Source of the DNA: Nitrospira sp.
GTDB lineage: Bacteria; Nitrospirota; Thermodesulfovibrionia; UBA6902
Assembly: GCA_016784355.1 (NCBI GenBank)
Contig: JADHUV010000016.1
Coordinates: 1-58,573 of the forward strand
Direction of reading: 5' to 3'
Length of the DNA stretch: 58,573 bases
The first letter of the stretch is position 1, and each line of letters opens with the position of its first letter. The notes below the pieces were generated by a model that made no database searches, was not told where the DNA came from, and saw nothing but the letters and a program-made list of their open reading frames with translations. This document shows, one piece after another, positions 38,991 through 47,496 of this stretch. A program made the position numbers and the translations under genes.

Positions 38991-39017
38991 AGGCAGGGGT
39001 TAGGGAGTAGGGAAAGG

Positions 39018-39716
39018 CTACAAAGATTTTCTGATATTATCCAGGACTGCAAGGCTCTGATCAATCTGTTCAATCTCGTTAATCTCAAGCAGCACACTTA
39101 CGTCAGGCCTTATCTTTAACAATTCCTTAAGTGCAAGAACCTCTCTGCAATCCGGGGTAATAGGCCAATGATCTCTGATACCGCCATGAATACCATTATT
39201 CATATGAATATGGACAAACTCGATCTTTTCGATAGTGCGGCTGTCCAATGCCTGAACAAACTCAAGCGAGTCCAGCCCATAGGCCTGTACATGACCGATA
39301 TCAAGGGTAATAGAATCCGCATAATTGTCCCAGAACCACTGGACATCGGCTGTATTTCGGGCGTTTTCAAATGATAGCCGCGTATAGGCACTCATCTCCT
39401 CTATAAGCCTCCTGAGACGGATGTCCTCATCCCTGGAGATCCTGCCGCCGTCAAGTCCCCGCTCATCATGCAGGATCAGTGCAATATCAGCTAATTTAGC
39501 CATACTGATAATATCATCACAGGTATCTTCGTTTAAGACGGAATAGCCCACAGGATGCACAACAAAAGGCAGGCCGGCAATAGTACAGGCCTCAGCGGTC
39601 CTGATCATCATATCAAGATTTCCATCTATGCCGCTGTAAGCGGATATCTGCACAAGTTCTGCGCCCTTCCACATGTCCGTTTCTTCAGGATATAGAATTC
39701 TGGTTCCAATCTTCAT
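39018..39716 (-). CDS. TIM-barrel protein, sugar isomerase / AP-endonuclease-like
   Basis: A roughly 232-residue protein with xylose-isomerase-like barrel features: 'VQISAYSGIDGNLDMMIRTAEACTIAGLPFVVHPVG' at the start, 'ITLDIGHVQAYG' and 'EFVHIHMNNGIHGGIRDHWPITPD' with His and Asp that could bind metal, and 'VSVLLEIN' near the end. The enzyme activity cannot be assigned. The ATG at 39716 follows AGGAAC; a start at 39743 is possible but less likely. Confidence 0.72.
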   Translation of the reverse strand: MKIGTRILYPEETDMWKGAELVQISAYSGIDGNLDMMIRTAEACTIAGLPFVVHPVGYSVLNEDTCDDIISMAKLADIALILHDERGLDGGRISRDEDIRLRRLIEEMSAYTRLSFENARNTADVQWFWDNYADSITLDIGHVQAYGLDSLEFVQALDSRTIEKIEFVHIHMNNGIHGGIRDHWPITPDCREVLALKELLKIRPDVSVLLEINEIEQIDQSLAVLDNIRKSL

Positions 39717-39882
39717 GTTCCTATTGTAAACAGATGCCCGCAAACAGTAAACATCATCACTATTTTACTGACTCAAAAGGCACCTTTTACCGTATACAAT
39801 CTATGCCAGATTGTAATGTCTCAATATAAATTTCAATTGAAATAATCGGCCATTCACAAGACTCACTTACAAGAGATTTGAC

Positions 39883-39910
39883 TTAACACTATAATTCGAT
39901 CTAGTATAAT
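39883..39910 (+). promoter_or_regulatory. Sigma-70 type promoter for the 51-residue zinc protein
   Basis: TTAACA (39883-39888), a 16-base spacer and a perfect TATAAT (39905-39910). Transcription would start near 39917, giving a leader of about 100 bases. The 39717-40019 gap holds nothing else that I can see. Confidence 0.55.
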
Positions 39911-40019
39911 AGGTTGAAATTAAGCATAGTGAGAGCACCATAAATCACATTAAGACCGTAACATTCGGCAATTAAATGGTAATCTCACAGTAACAAGCAT
40001 TCTGAAAGGAGATAGCACT

Positions 40020-40175
40020 ATGGCTGGGAAAAAATCAAAAACAGACGTTTCGGCAAGACTCGGGGCAAAAAATCTCGGTAAAAACTGTCGTCTTTGCGGA
40101 AAAGCTATTGACATTGTTATGTCAGTAACAGCAAAGGGCAAAAAGAGCATGAGACGCATCTGCTGCGGCGAATAA
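40020..40175 (+). CDS. 51-residue zinc-binding small protein
   Basis: A short gene with AAAGGAG 8 bases before the ATG, its own promoter and a strong terminator. The product is basic (Lys/Arg-rich) and carries a Cys pair CRLC at residues 23-26 and a second pair CC at 48-49, a likely single zinc ribbon. The N-terminus 'MAGKKSKTDVSARLGAKNLGK' looks like a nucleic-acid-binding tail. Size and composition suggest a ribosome-associated or RNA-binding factor, but that is a guess; I do not recognise the family. Confidence 0.75.
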   Translation: MAGKKSKTDVSARLGAKNLGKNCRLCGKAIDIVMSVTAKGKKSMRRICCGE

Positions 40176-40227
40176 CACCGTAATAATGCTGTTCTAAAAA
40201 ATAAAGTATCAATTTATGTTTTATTAA

Positions 40228-40264
40228 TGAGAAAGGAACCTGAGTTTATCCGGTTCCTTTCTCA
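40228..40264. terminator. Bidirectional intrinsic terminator
   Basis: A perfect 13-bp stem, TGAGAAAGGAACC with GGTTCCTTTCTCA, around an 11-base loop. It lies between the 51-residue gene (plus) and the symporter gene (minus), which converge here, and could stop both. Confidence 0.75.
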
Positions 40265-40336
40265 TCAATATATCCCTGATCAATCAATACGTTAAGACTC
40301 AAAACAACCATTTAATATAGCCATAACGGCATTATT

Positions 40337-41683
40337 TTATGATTTATTACGCTCAAAATCTGACTTTCCAAAATAATCCTTCGTGACCTTAAAGACGACC
40401 GGACTTAAAACCAGTAAAGCAATCAGGTTAGGAATCGCCATCAGGGCATTAAGAGTATCTGCAAGCAGCCATACAAAATCAAGACTCATCAATGTACCTA
40501 CAAAAACTGCAATGATCCACAGATAGCGATAAGGTCTGATAACCCCGGTCCCAAAAAGAAACTCTACGCATTTCTCACCATAAAGAGACCATCCAAGTAT
40601 TGTTGAAAATGCAAAAAGGGCCAGACCGATTGCAACGCCATGACTGCCGATACCGGGCAGTCCCATCTCAAAGGCGGCAGAAGTCAGCGCTGCCCCATTA
40701 AGCTCCCCGCTCCATATACCGCTGATCGTTATTACAAGCCCTGTGATTGTACAGACAACAATTGTATCTATAAACGTACCAAGCATGGCAACCGTCCCCT
40801 GGCGTACGGGGTTATCGGTCTTTGCTGCAGCATGGGCAATCGGAGCGCTTCCGAGTCCCGCCTCATTGGAAAATACGCCTCTGGCCACACCCTTGATAAC
40901 CATACCGAGAAATCCCCCCGCTGCTGCAGTACCCGTAAAGGCCTGAGCAAAGATCTCACCGAACGCACCCGGAACCTTCTCGATATTCATAATAATAATT
41001 ACCAGACCGATCAGGACATAAATAACCGACATAATCGGAACCAGTCTGCCCGCAACCTGAGCAATTCGCCTGACCCCCCCGAGTATGACGGCCGCCACTA
41101 ATCCGGCAAGCACCAGACCTGTCAGCCAGGCCGGAACTCCATAGTCCTGCAGAAGAACATTCGCAATAGAATTAGACTGCACCGTATTGCCGATACCAAA
41201 TGCAGCTATAGCACCGAAAACTGCAAAAGCAACCCCAAGCCAGGCCCAGTTTGGGCCCATACCATTTTTAATATAGTACATTGGTCCACCCACATGATCG
41301 CCGTTATCATCAACCTCGCGAAATTTTACAGCACAGACTGCCTCAGCATACTTTGTTGCCATACCCACCAGGGCCGTAACCCACATCCAGAAAATCGCCC
41401 CGGGCCCTCCCACTGAGACTGCGGTTGCAACGCCCGCAATGTTTCCTGTACCAATAGTAGCGGCGAGCGCCGTCATAAGGGCATTAAACGGAGTTATCTC
41501 ACCATCATTATCTGAATCCTCCCGGCCCTGCATAAGCATACGAAACCCGTACCCAAGCTTCTTGATGGGCATAAATCCCATACCCGCCATCAGGTATCCC
41601 CCGACACCGACAATAAGTATGAGCATGGGATATCCCCATACAACACCATTTACCGCTCCTATGATCTCTGAAATTTTCTCCAT
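40337..41683 (-). CDS. Alanine/glycine:sodium symporter, AGCS family
   Basis: A 448-residue inner-membrane carrier with about ten membrane segments. AGCS signatures are clear: 'GEITPFNALMTALAATIGTGNIAGVATAVSVGGPGAIFWMWVTALVGMATKYAEAV' region, 'GGPMYYIKNGMG' and 'GVARGVFSNEAGLGSAPIAHAAAKTDNPVRQG'. It takes up alanine or glycine with sodium. Single gene. Confidence 0.95.
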   Translation of the reverse strand: MEKISEIIGAVNGVVWGYPMLILIVGVGGYLMAGMGFMPIKKLGYGFRMLMQGREDSDNDGEITPFNALMTALAATIGTGNIAGVATAVSVGGPGAIFWMWVTALVGMATKYAEAVCAVKFREVDDNGDHVGGPMYYIKNGMGPNWAWLGVAFAVFGAIAAFGIGNTVQSNSIANVLLQDYGVPAWLTGLVLAGLVAAVILGGVRRIAQVAGRLVPIMSVIYVLIGLVIIIMNIEKVPGAFGEIFAQAFTGTAAAGGFLGMVIKGVARGVFSNEAGLGSAPIAHAAAKTDNPVRQGTVAMLGTFIDTIVVCTITGLVITISGIWSGELNGAALTSAAFEMGLPGIGSHGVAIGLALFAFSTILGWSLYGEKCVEFLFGTGVIRPYRYLWIIAVFVGTLMSLDFVWLLADTLNALMAIPNLIALLVLSPVVFKVTKDYFGKSDFERNKS

Positions 41684-41857
41684 AACCTCACCTCGTACAA
41701 TTAAATTATATGAAAAAGGGTGATTGCAATATTGAATACTTTTTTACACTATCAATACGGGTTTAAGCAATTAAGGCATAGGCACAAAGGGGCAAAGGCA
41801 CAAAGATTTAAAGGCAGGGACATAGGCGCAGATTTAAACCTCTGTGCCACATCGTTC

Positions 41858-41904
41858 GGGCACCCGCAAGGGATGCCCCTACGTATCGAGGTCGAACCTC
41901 GATA
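41858..41904. repeat. Two dispersed palindromes side by side
   Basis: At 41858-41883 a GGGCACCC-type hairpin (arms GGGCA.CC and GG.TGCCC, followed by CTACG), related to 47891-47917. At 41884-41904 a 21-base palindrome identical to 26963-26983. The rest of the 41684-41984 gap contains short GGCACAAAG-type direct repeats (about 41775-41810) and no gene. Confidence 0.75.
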
Positions 41905-41984
41905 CTTTGTGCCTCAACGCCCCTCTTCACTTTATTTCTCCAATCCTGCAATAATAGTGTCATCAGATTACATAGGAGATACAA

Positions 41985-42911
41985 ATGCGCAAAGTTATTT
42001 TTACCGGATTCATTTTTTCAATATTATTTTCTTTATTCACTCAAAGTGCGGTTCACGGCGTAACAAAGAAAAGCAGGATAATCAACAAAAGCGGTCAGCA
42101 GTATGAGCAATGGTTCAACGGCAAAGGTATTACGATTGATCTTTCAAAAGAGCGGCCTGAAGAATTTATAGTGACTATTTCTCAGGGCAAGATGCTCTTT
42201 GAAAGACTGTGTACAACCTGCCACGGGAAAAAAGGTGATGGCCAGGGAGTCAGGGCGGGAGACTTCATAACAAAACCTACCGATTTCACCGCTGGCACCT
42301 ATAAATTCCGATCTACCCCGTCCGGCTCAATACCGGCTGATGAAGATATATTCAGAACTATAAGCATTGGAGTGAGAGGTACTGCAATGCTCCCGTGGAC
42401 TGCTCTTGACGATGACGACAAATGGAGGCTGACATATTTTTTAAAGGATCTCTCAGATAGATTTTCAGAAGAAGACGTTGAAGAATCTATCGATATCCCG
42501 CCTGCACCGGCCTCTATAACCGGCATGCTGAAGCAGGGTGCCGCCCTGTATGAAAAAAACAAATGTTTTGAATGCCATGGACTTCTGGGACGTGGAGACG
42601 GCCCGAAAGCCGCAGATCTAAAAGACGATGCCGGACGCAAGGTCAGGATGCCCGACTTTTCCAAAGACCCCTTTAAAAGAGGCTGGGAAATAGGGGATAT
42701 ATACAGGACTCTTGCTACCGGCCTTGACGGAACTCCGATGGCCTCCTATGGCGACAGCATATCAGGAAATGATCTGACAGCACTCGCTGCCTATGTTCGC
42801 TCACTTAATACCGCTCCGACGGGTATGAGACGTGATGAAGGCAGGGGGGTACTGATTTACTGGCAGGGCATGACAGGTGCAATGGGCAGCGGCATGATGC
42901 CCGATCAATAA
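41985..42911 (+). CDS. Periplasmic diheme cytochrome c
   Basis: A 308-residue secreted protein: signal peptide at 1-25, then two class I cytochrome c modules. Heme sites are CTTCH (76-80) and CFECH (194-198); each is followed by a GxGDG loop. Candidate axial Met residues follow in 'GTAMLPWTALDDDDKW' and 'GTPMASYGDSI'. It carries electrons in the periplasm. Its end lies 1 base from the end of the convergent VWA gene of a NorQ/NorD-type pair, so the three may serve one metalloenzyme. GGAGAT ribosome site upstream. Confidence 0.92.
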   Translation: MRKVIFTGFIFSILFSLFTQSAVHGVTKKSRIINKSGQQYEQWFNGKGITIDLSKERPEEFIVTISQGKMLFERLCTTCHGKKGDGQGVRAGDFITKPTDFTAGTYKFRSTPSGSIPADEDIFRTISIGVRGTAMLPWTALDDDDKWRLTYFLKDLSDRFSEEDVEESIDIPPAPASITGMLKQGAALYEKNKCFECHGLLGRGDGPKAADLKDDAGRKVRMPDFSKDPFKRGWEIGDIYRTLATGLDGTPMASYGDSISGNDLTALAAYVRSLNTAPTGMRRDEGRGVLIYWQGMTGAMGSGMMPDQ

Positions 42912-42912
42912 T

Positions 42913-45168
42913 CTAGGTAGTAAGCATCCGGTATATCTCTGTAATCCTGTTGGGAAGTTTTTTTACATCATCTATAAATATGTATTTTGCCTCTCCATAA
43001 AGATGCGGCAGATAAGTACTGGCCTCTTCATCAATCGTTATACAGAAAGGATGTACTCCCTGTTCTCTGGATTCTATAAGGGCCTTGCGGGTATCCTCAA
43101 TACCATATTCCCCCTTATAATTATCCCAGTCTTCAGGCTTACCATCACTCAGTATAATAAGAAGCTTTGTCCTGGCCTCTACTGAGTTCAGGATATTAAG
43201 CGAATGCCTTATGGGCGGCCCCATCCTTGTATAGTCCTTGGGTGTTATACCGGAGATCCTGCTCTTGACCGTATCGCCATAAAAATCCTCAAAACTCTTG
43301 ATCCTGTAATAATCACAGCGAGTTCGCGTGTGGCCTGAAAAGCCGTATATTGCATACCTGTCACTCAGAGTCTCCAGGGCCTCACACATCATCACCAGTG
43401 CCTCTTTCTCAGCCTGATTTACCCATCCCTTTGTCGAACCACTCATATCTAAAAGAAACAGCACCGCGATATTTCTATCATGACGATCAAGTCTCATGAA
43501 GAGATTTTCCCCCGGAGAGATTCCGGCCTGCATATCAGTAAAGGCCTCGATCGTCGCATCGATATCCACATGATTCCCCTCTTTCTGCCTTCTAAGCAGC
43601 CTTGGTTCCCTGTTTAAAAGCTCAAACCGTTTCCTCAGCACGCTCACATAACCGCTATATCTCTTCAGAGTACTCTCTACGAAAGGATCATTCCCTGGAT
43701 GAATATCATGCTCATACAGGCTGCACCACCGCCTCTTGTACCCGCCCCGGCGAAAGTCCCATTCATCATACTTTATCCCGCCGCTATGCTCCCCGTCCGA
43801 AAGAGTCTCCTCCTCATCCGTAAGGTCAGTAATCGTCATAGGGCATCCTCCCCCGGCCTCACTGCCCTTTACCAGTACACCGCCGGGGATGCCTCCCTTT
43901 TCATTTATCACCTCTGAGGTATCATCATCCATCTCAATAAGCTTGCCCTTTATCATGAGGTACTCTTTCTGTGGATCTACCTTCCTGTCGTCATCTTCAC
44001 CATGCGCATGAGGTTTGCTTACAGGAACAAAATCCGGCATACTGATCATTTTCGAAATGATGCTCTCGATATGTTTTTTCTTTTTGCGCCTCTTTTCCTT
44101 AAGCTTGCGTGATACCTTCTCAGGCTCTATCCTTCCAAGCAATAGTGATACCCCGGGCAGTACATATCCGCTATCGATTTCAAGAGAATCAGGCCTGCAC
44201 TGCAGCAATGTATTCATGGACTCCCCTGGACCGGCCGCCTGTTTCAGCTCCGGCAGTTTATCCATAACCATTTTCAGCACGCCGGCTAACTCTCCCTGCA
44301 CCGCACCATTAAGATAATACTGATACAATCCCTCAACAAGGGTCACCTCATCTGAGTACAGCTGAAGCGGCAGACGATTCTCAAAGAGCTCCAGTTTCAA
44401 GACAGTTGCCTCACGCATCAGACCGGGCACCTCCGATTGCAGAAATGCATCCAACCGAATTGCCTCCAGTATATTGTAAATATCCTGAGCCAGTTTCCTG
44501 TTGGAAAAAAGCCTGAAGAATGTTCCGATATCAGGATGCTTCTCTTTCTCCCCGGGCATAAAAGTCCTTAAAAGCGCCTCATCAGGGGTAACCGTTCCGT
44601 GTACTATCTGCGCCCACTTATATACAGCACTTATTTTGTATATCAGAAAATTCTTTGCATTATCTTCAAATCTGTTTATAAAGGCGGGGAGAAATATAGA
44701 ACTGGTATCTGTATAAGAATATTTTCCGGGGACTATTCTCAGCTCCATCCCCGAGATCCCGCGAATAAAAGACTCCAGCACCGTCGCAACTGTCTTTAGA
44801 TGCAGGCCGTCAGGATGACGAAAGTCCATCAGGGTTTCTTTATCCACGCGGGAGGTGAATGTCACAAAAGCGCCCGTACCGCTTGCATCCAGCAGGTCAA
44901 AGGCATGCACCAGCCACCTCTGAAGATCTTTCAGCGGAAGATTCCCGGAGGCTCTGCGAATTCTTGTTAGCGCACTCGGTACAAATGAGGAACTCGCTCC
45001 GGACAGGGTCACGCATAATGCGAGAATTATCTGACGCATACCTTTGTCATAGGACTTGATATCCTGAAGGATCAGGGCAATCTCATCATCCTCAAAAAAA
45101 TCAAGAGACAGATTTGTAACAAGTTCTTTCTGAAGCTGACGAATATTTTTTCTGTTATGCCTGCCCAT
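42913..45168 (-). CDS. VWA-domain protein, NorD/CbbO-like
   Basis: A 751-residue cytoplasmic protein. The long N-terminal half is helical. A hinge (about 390-460) is charged and low in complexity. The C-terminal von Willebrand A domain has the metal site DMSGST in 'NIAVLFLLDMSGST', plus 'YGFSGHTRTRCDYY' and 'LLIILSDGKPEDWDNY'. NorD and CbbO work with a MoxR-type ATPase (NorQ, CbbQ) to insert metal into, or remodel, enzymes such as nitric oxide reductase and Rubisco. Its start overlaps the ATPase stop by one base (TAATG). No target enzyme is in the window. Confidence 0.88.
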   Translation of the reverse strand: MGRHNRKNIRQLQKELVTNLSLDFFEDDEIALILQDIKSYDKGMRQIILALCVTLSGASSSFVPSALTRIRRASGNLPLKDLQRWLVHAFDLLDASGTGAFVTFTSRVDKETLMDFRHPDGLHLKTVATVLESFIRGISGMELRIVPGKYSYTDTSSIFLPAFINRFEDNAKNFLIYKISAVYKWAQIVHGTVTPDEALLRTFMPGEKEKHPDIGTFFRLFSNRKLAQDIYNILEAIRLDAFLQSEVPGLMREATVLKLELFENRLPLQLYSDEVTLVEGLYQYYLNGAVQGELAGVLKMVMDKLPELKQAAGPGESMNTLLQCRPDSLEIDSGYVLPGVSLLLGRIEPEKVSRKLKEKRRKKKKHIESIISKMISMPDFVPVSKPHAHGEDDDRKVDPQKEYLMIKGKLIEMDDDTSEVINEKGGIPGGVLVKGSEAGGGCPMTITDLTDEEETLSDGEHSGGIKYDEWDFRRGGYKRRWCSLYEHDIHPGNDPFVESTLKRYSGYVSVLRKRFELLNREPRLLRRQKEGNHVDIDATIEAFTDMQAGISPGENLFMRLDRHDRNIAVLFLLDMSGSTKGWVNQAEKEALVMMCEALETLSDRYAIYGFSGHTRTRCDYYRIKSFEDFYGDTVKSRISGITPKDYTRMGPPIRHSLNILNSVEARTKLLIILSDGKPEDWDNYKGEYGIEDTRKALIESREQGVHPFCITIDEEASTYLPHLYGEAKYIFIDDVKKLPNRITEIYRMLTT

Positions 45169-45974
45169 TAAATCAGTGAGCTGATTATCTCGGACAGGGC
45201 CTCAAGCATCTCGTGATCATCGGTAAGTGGTTCCGCAACAGCGACCATACATGCCAGTACAGGCTCAATACCGGAAACAATCAACTTCCCTGCATGAATC
45301 AAAAGACGGGTACTCGCACCCTCCGTAAGCCCCCTGTCCTTGAGGTTTCTTGTCTTCTGCCCCAGACTGATGAGCTGACGCGCGACAGCTTCATCCACAC
45401 CGGATTCATGTATAACAATCTCTATCTCAAGCTCTTCTGCAGGATACTTAAACTCCAATGCTATAAAACGCTGACGCGTGCTCTGTTTCATCTCCTTCAG
45501 CACGCTCTGATAACCGGGATTATAGGATATAGCAAGCAAAAACTCCGAAGAGGCCTTCAAGACCTCGCCGCGCTTTTCAACTGGCAGCATTCTTCTGTCA
45601 TCAGCAAGCGGATGAATAACGACCGTTGTGTCCTTACGTGCCTCAACGATCTCATCAAGATAGCAAAACCCCCCGACCTTTACAGCCTGAGAAAGAGGCC
45701 CGTCCACCCATACGGTCTCACCGCCCTGAATAAGATACCTTCCTACCAGGTCAGAGGTGGTAAGGTCATCATGACAGGAAACAGTAATAAGAGGCCGTTT
45801 AAGCTTCCATGCCATATACTCCATAAATTTGGTCTTTCCGCACCCGGTCGGACCCTTCAACAAAACTGGAATCCGGTTTACATAAGCAGACTCAAACAGC
45901 TCCACCTCCATGCCTACCGAACGATAATAAGGTTCCTGCTCTACAACATACTGCTCCGTCTTCACAACCTGCAT
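45168..45974 (-). CDS. MoxR-type AAA ATPase, NorQ/CbbQ-like
   Basis: A 268-residue ATPase with Walker A 'LLKGPTGCGKTKF', Walker B 'GGFCYLDEIVEARKDT' and 'LLAISYNPGYQSVLKEMKQSTRQRFIALEF' with the sensor and arginine residues. It ends in a CbbQ_C-type domain ('GASTRLLIHAGKLIVSG'). With the VWA partner it forms a metal-chelatase-like remodelling machine. The start at 45974 has GGAGG 7 bases upstream; an in-frame start at 46049 would add 25 residues with no ribosome site. Confidence 0.9.
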   Translation of the reverse strand: MQVVKTEQYVVEQEPYYRSVGMEVELFESAYVNRIPVLLKGPTGCGKTKFMEYMAWKLKRPLITVSCHDDLTTSDLVGRYLIQGGETVWVDGPLSQAVKVGGFCYLDEIVEARKDTTVVIHPLADDRRMLPVEKRGEVLKASSEFLLAISYNPGYQSVLKEMKQSTRQRFIALEFKYPAEELEIEIVIHESGVDEAVARQLISLGQKTRNLKDRGLTEGASTRLLIHAGKLIVSGIEPVLACMVAVAEPLTDDHEMLEALSEIISSLI

Positions 45975-46115
45975 AGCAATACCTCCGAAAACACTCATTA
46001 AACCATTCGAAACATTATACCAAGTATTTAATTGTGATGTCTCAGTCATCCAGACTCACCTTATAGTTTTTAGTTTCAATAAATATTATACTATCAACTT
46101 ATAAGGAGCGAGACC

Positions 46116-46307
46116 ATGAGCAATATTGATGACGAAATGGAAGAACCGGTTGATGAGGAACTGATTAGGCAGATAGACTCCTGGAAGATCACCCTCTCAC
46201 CTATAAAGAAACGCATATACATAGATACCATAAGTTATCATCCGGTTAAACTGGCTCTTACCAAAAAAGATCTGCTGGAACTTATTGAACAGATTGACAA
46301 GGCATAA
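46116..46307 (+). CDS. Small acidic protein, function unknown
   Basis: A 63-residue protein with a strong AAGGAG 10 bases before the ATG. The first third is acidic ('DDEMEEPVDEELIRQ'); the end is a helix ('LTKKDLLELIEQIDKA'). No Cys or membrane segment. I do not recognise it. It lies divergent from the NorQ-like gene and before the tRNA. Confidence 0.65.
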   Translation: MSNIDDEMEEPVDEELIRQIDSWKITLSPIKKRIYIDTISYHPVKLALTKKDLLELIEQIDKA

Positions 46308-46368
46308 CAAGTAATTGGTTTTACTATTCAGTAGCAAATTACTTCGGGTTTCTGTAAAATTATCCAAT

Positions 46369-46440
46369 GCAAGGGTGGTAGAATTGTTCAGAGGTGCTCA
46401 AAATCTTTGATTTTGTTAGGAACTCGAATCCGATTCGGGG
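46369..46440 (+). other. Degenerate tRNA-like sequence before tRNA-Leu
   Basis: GCAAGGGTGGTAGAATTG at 46369-46386 matches the first 18 bases of the tRNA-Leu at 46514 at 16 of 18 positions. It is followed by a helix CAAAA-TCTTTGA-TTTTG that looks like an anticodon arm and by a weak T-arm-like stretch (AACTCGAATCCG). The 3' acceptor strand is absent, so it is a decayed tRNA copy at most. A perfect 18-bp palindrome (GGCAGACACGTGTCTGCC) follows at 46439-46456. Confidence 0.5.
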
Positions 46441-46513
46441 CAGACACGTGTCTGCCTGATTAGCCATTCTGCTGTTGTTTATTGTTATTATATTATCTGT
46501 ATTTAATGGTATT

Positions 46514-46597
46514 GCGAGGGTGGTGGAATTGGCAGACACGCCAGACTTAGGATCTGGTGCCTTCGGTGTGGGGGTTCGAGTCCCCCCCTTCGCACCA
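46514..46597 (+). tRNA. tRNA-Leu (anticodon UAG)
   Basis: 84 bases with encoded CCA. Acceptor GCGAGGG pairs with CCTTCGC (one G-T pair). The D-arm is GTGGTGGAATTGGCAGACAC. The anticodon stem is CCAGA/TCTGG with loop CTTAGGA, giving anticodon TAG. A short variable arm (TGCCTTCGGTG) and T-arm GGGGGTTCGAGTCCCCC follow. Reads CUA and other CUN leucine codons. Confidence 0.97.
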
Positions 46598-46608
46598 TTT
46601 CTTTTACC

Positions 46609-46705
46609 TTCGTCATTCGTAACTCGTCAATCGCTACTCGTCAATTTCTTTAGAGACAGAAACAAAAAATGACAATTGACGAATCCCAAGTGACGAGTGA
46701 CGAAT
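46609..46705. repeat. Fourth copy of the ~110-bp palindromic repeat
   Basis: Same succession of TTCGTCA/ATTCGTC words and, at the end, TGACGAA words as in the block at 20-330. It starts 12 bases after the tRNA-Leu gene. Confidence 0.85.
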
Positions 46706-46806
46706 AGAATTTTCCCATCTCGCATCATTACTTTATCTTGCGGGTATGGATTCCGGATCGGAGTCAGGAATGACAAACTGGGAGAATTAGAGAGTAGATA
46801 TATCTT

Positions 46807-47013
46807 CTACGACTCACCTTCACTAATGCCGGCAAGCTTCATAATTGACTTAAGCAGTCCTATTTTTAAATCTTTATTTCCGTGAACAGGCACACTAATA
46901 CGTTAATTACGGCCTTCTTTCATGAACACATAATGACTGCCATGTATTTTTTTCAAAGTCCAGCCCTTTTTCTCTAATATACTGCAAAACTGCTTCCCTG
47001 AGATGCTTTTCAT
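46807..47013 (-). pseudogene. hicA: HicA toxin gene with an in-frame stop
   Basis: Read in one frame this gives a full-length 68-residue HicA: 'MKSISGKQFCSILEKKGW', 'IHGSHYVF' (the family's catalytic His region), then after the break 'RISVPVHGNKDLKIG' and 'IMKLAGISEGES'. Codon 37 is TAA (46903-46905), between 'KEGRN' and 'RISVP', where intact HicA proteins read straight on. The toxin, an mRNA interferase, is therefore cut to 36 residues and should be inactive, unless the stop is a sequencing error. The ATG overlaps the hicB stop by 4 bases (ATGA). Confidence 0.85.
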
Positions 47014-47213
47014 ACAGCTATTTCGAGCACCTTATCGTCCGGCTTCAGTTCAATGTCTTCAGTATCTACAGATAAACAGGCTTCAATTGCTTCATAGATA
47101 TTCTGCAAAAGTTCATCCCAGGTATCACCCTGTGTATGACAGCCCTGAATAGCAGGCACCTCAGCCCAGTACCCGCCTTCTTCGGCGTTATGTATAACCA
47201 CTTTTAATTTCAT
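47010..47213 (-). CDS. hicB: HicB-family antitoxin
   Basis: A 67-residue protein with the HicB partial RNase H-like fold: 'LKVVIHNAEEGGYWAEVPAIQGCHTQGDTWDELLQNIYEAIEACL'. It lacks a C-terminal DNA-binding domain, so it is the short form. AGGAGGT lies 8 bases before the ATG at 47213. It would neutralise HicA, whose gene follows with a 4-base overlap but is interrupted. Confidence 0.92.
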   Translation of the reverse strand: MKLKVVIHNAEEGGYWAEVPAIQGCHTQGDTWDELLQNIYEAIEACLSVDTEDIELKPDDKVLEIAV

Positions 47214-47496
47214 GGTAAACACCTCCTCATTTTATAGAGCTATTATAGCAATAAGTATCGAATATATGATCTGCTAATACTTGTTAAGCTCTTGCCTCAT
47301 AAGATTCATGAGATCATTAAAGGTGTTAATTGTCAGTGCAACTATCAATTTGCACGTTGACTGGCTCATCCTATCTATTAGTTTGCTTGCAAGATGTCTC
47401 GGATCAGGGTAAGCTTGCGCAACCTTCCGTTATTTTACAAGAAGAATTCGGAATGGATCAATCATAATCTACGACATACCCTGCACAATCTGCTGT

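Noticed and set aside
45213..46001. A 262-codon plus-strand reading frame
   Set aside because: It lies opposite the NorQ-like ATPase gene, whose Walker motifs and ribosome site are clear. The antisense product has no recognisable domain.
46903..46905. The in-frame stop in hicA as a selenocysteine or recoded codon
   Set aside because: The codon is TAA, which is not used for selenocysteine or pyrrolysine; a plain nonsense change is simpler.
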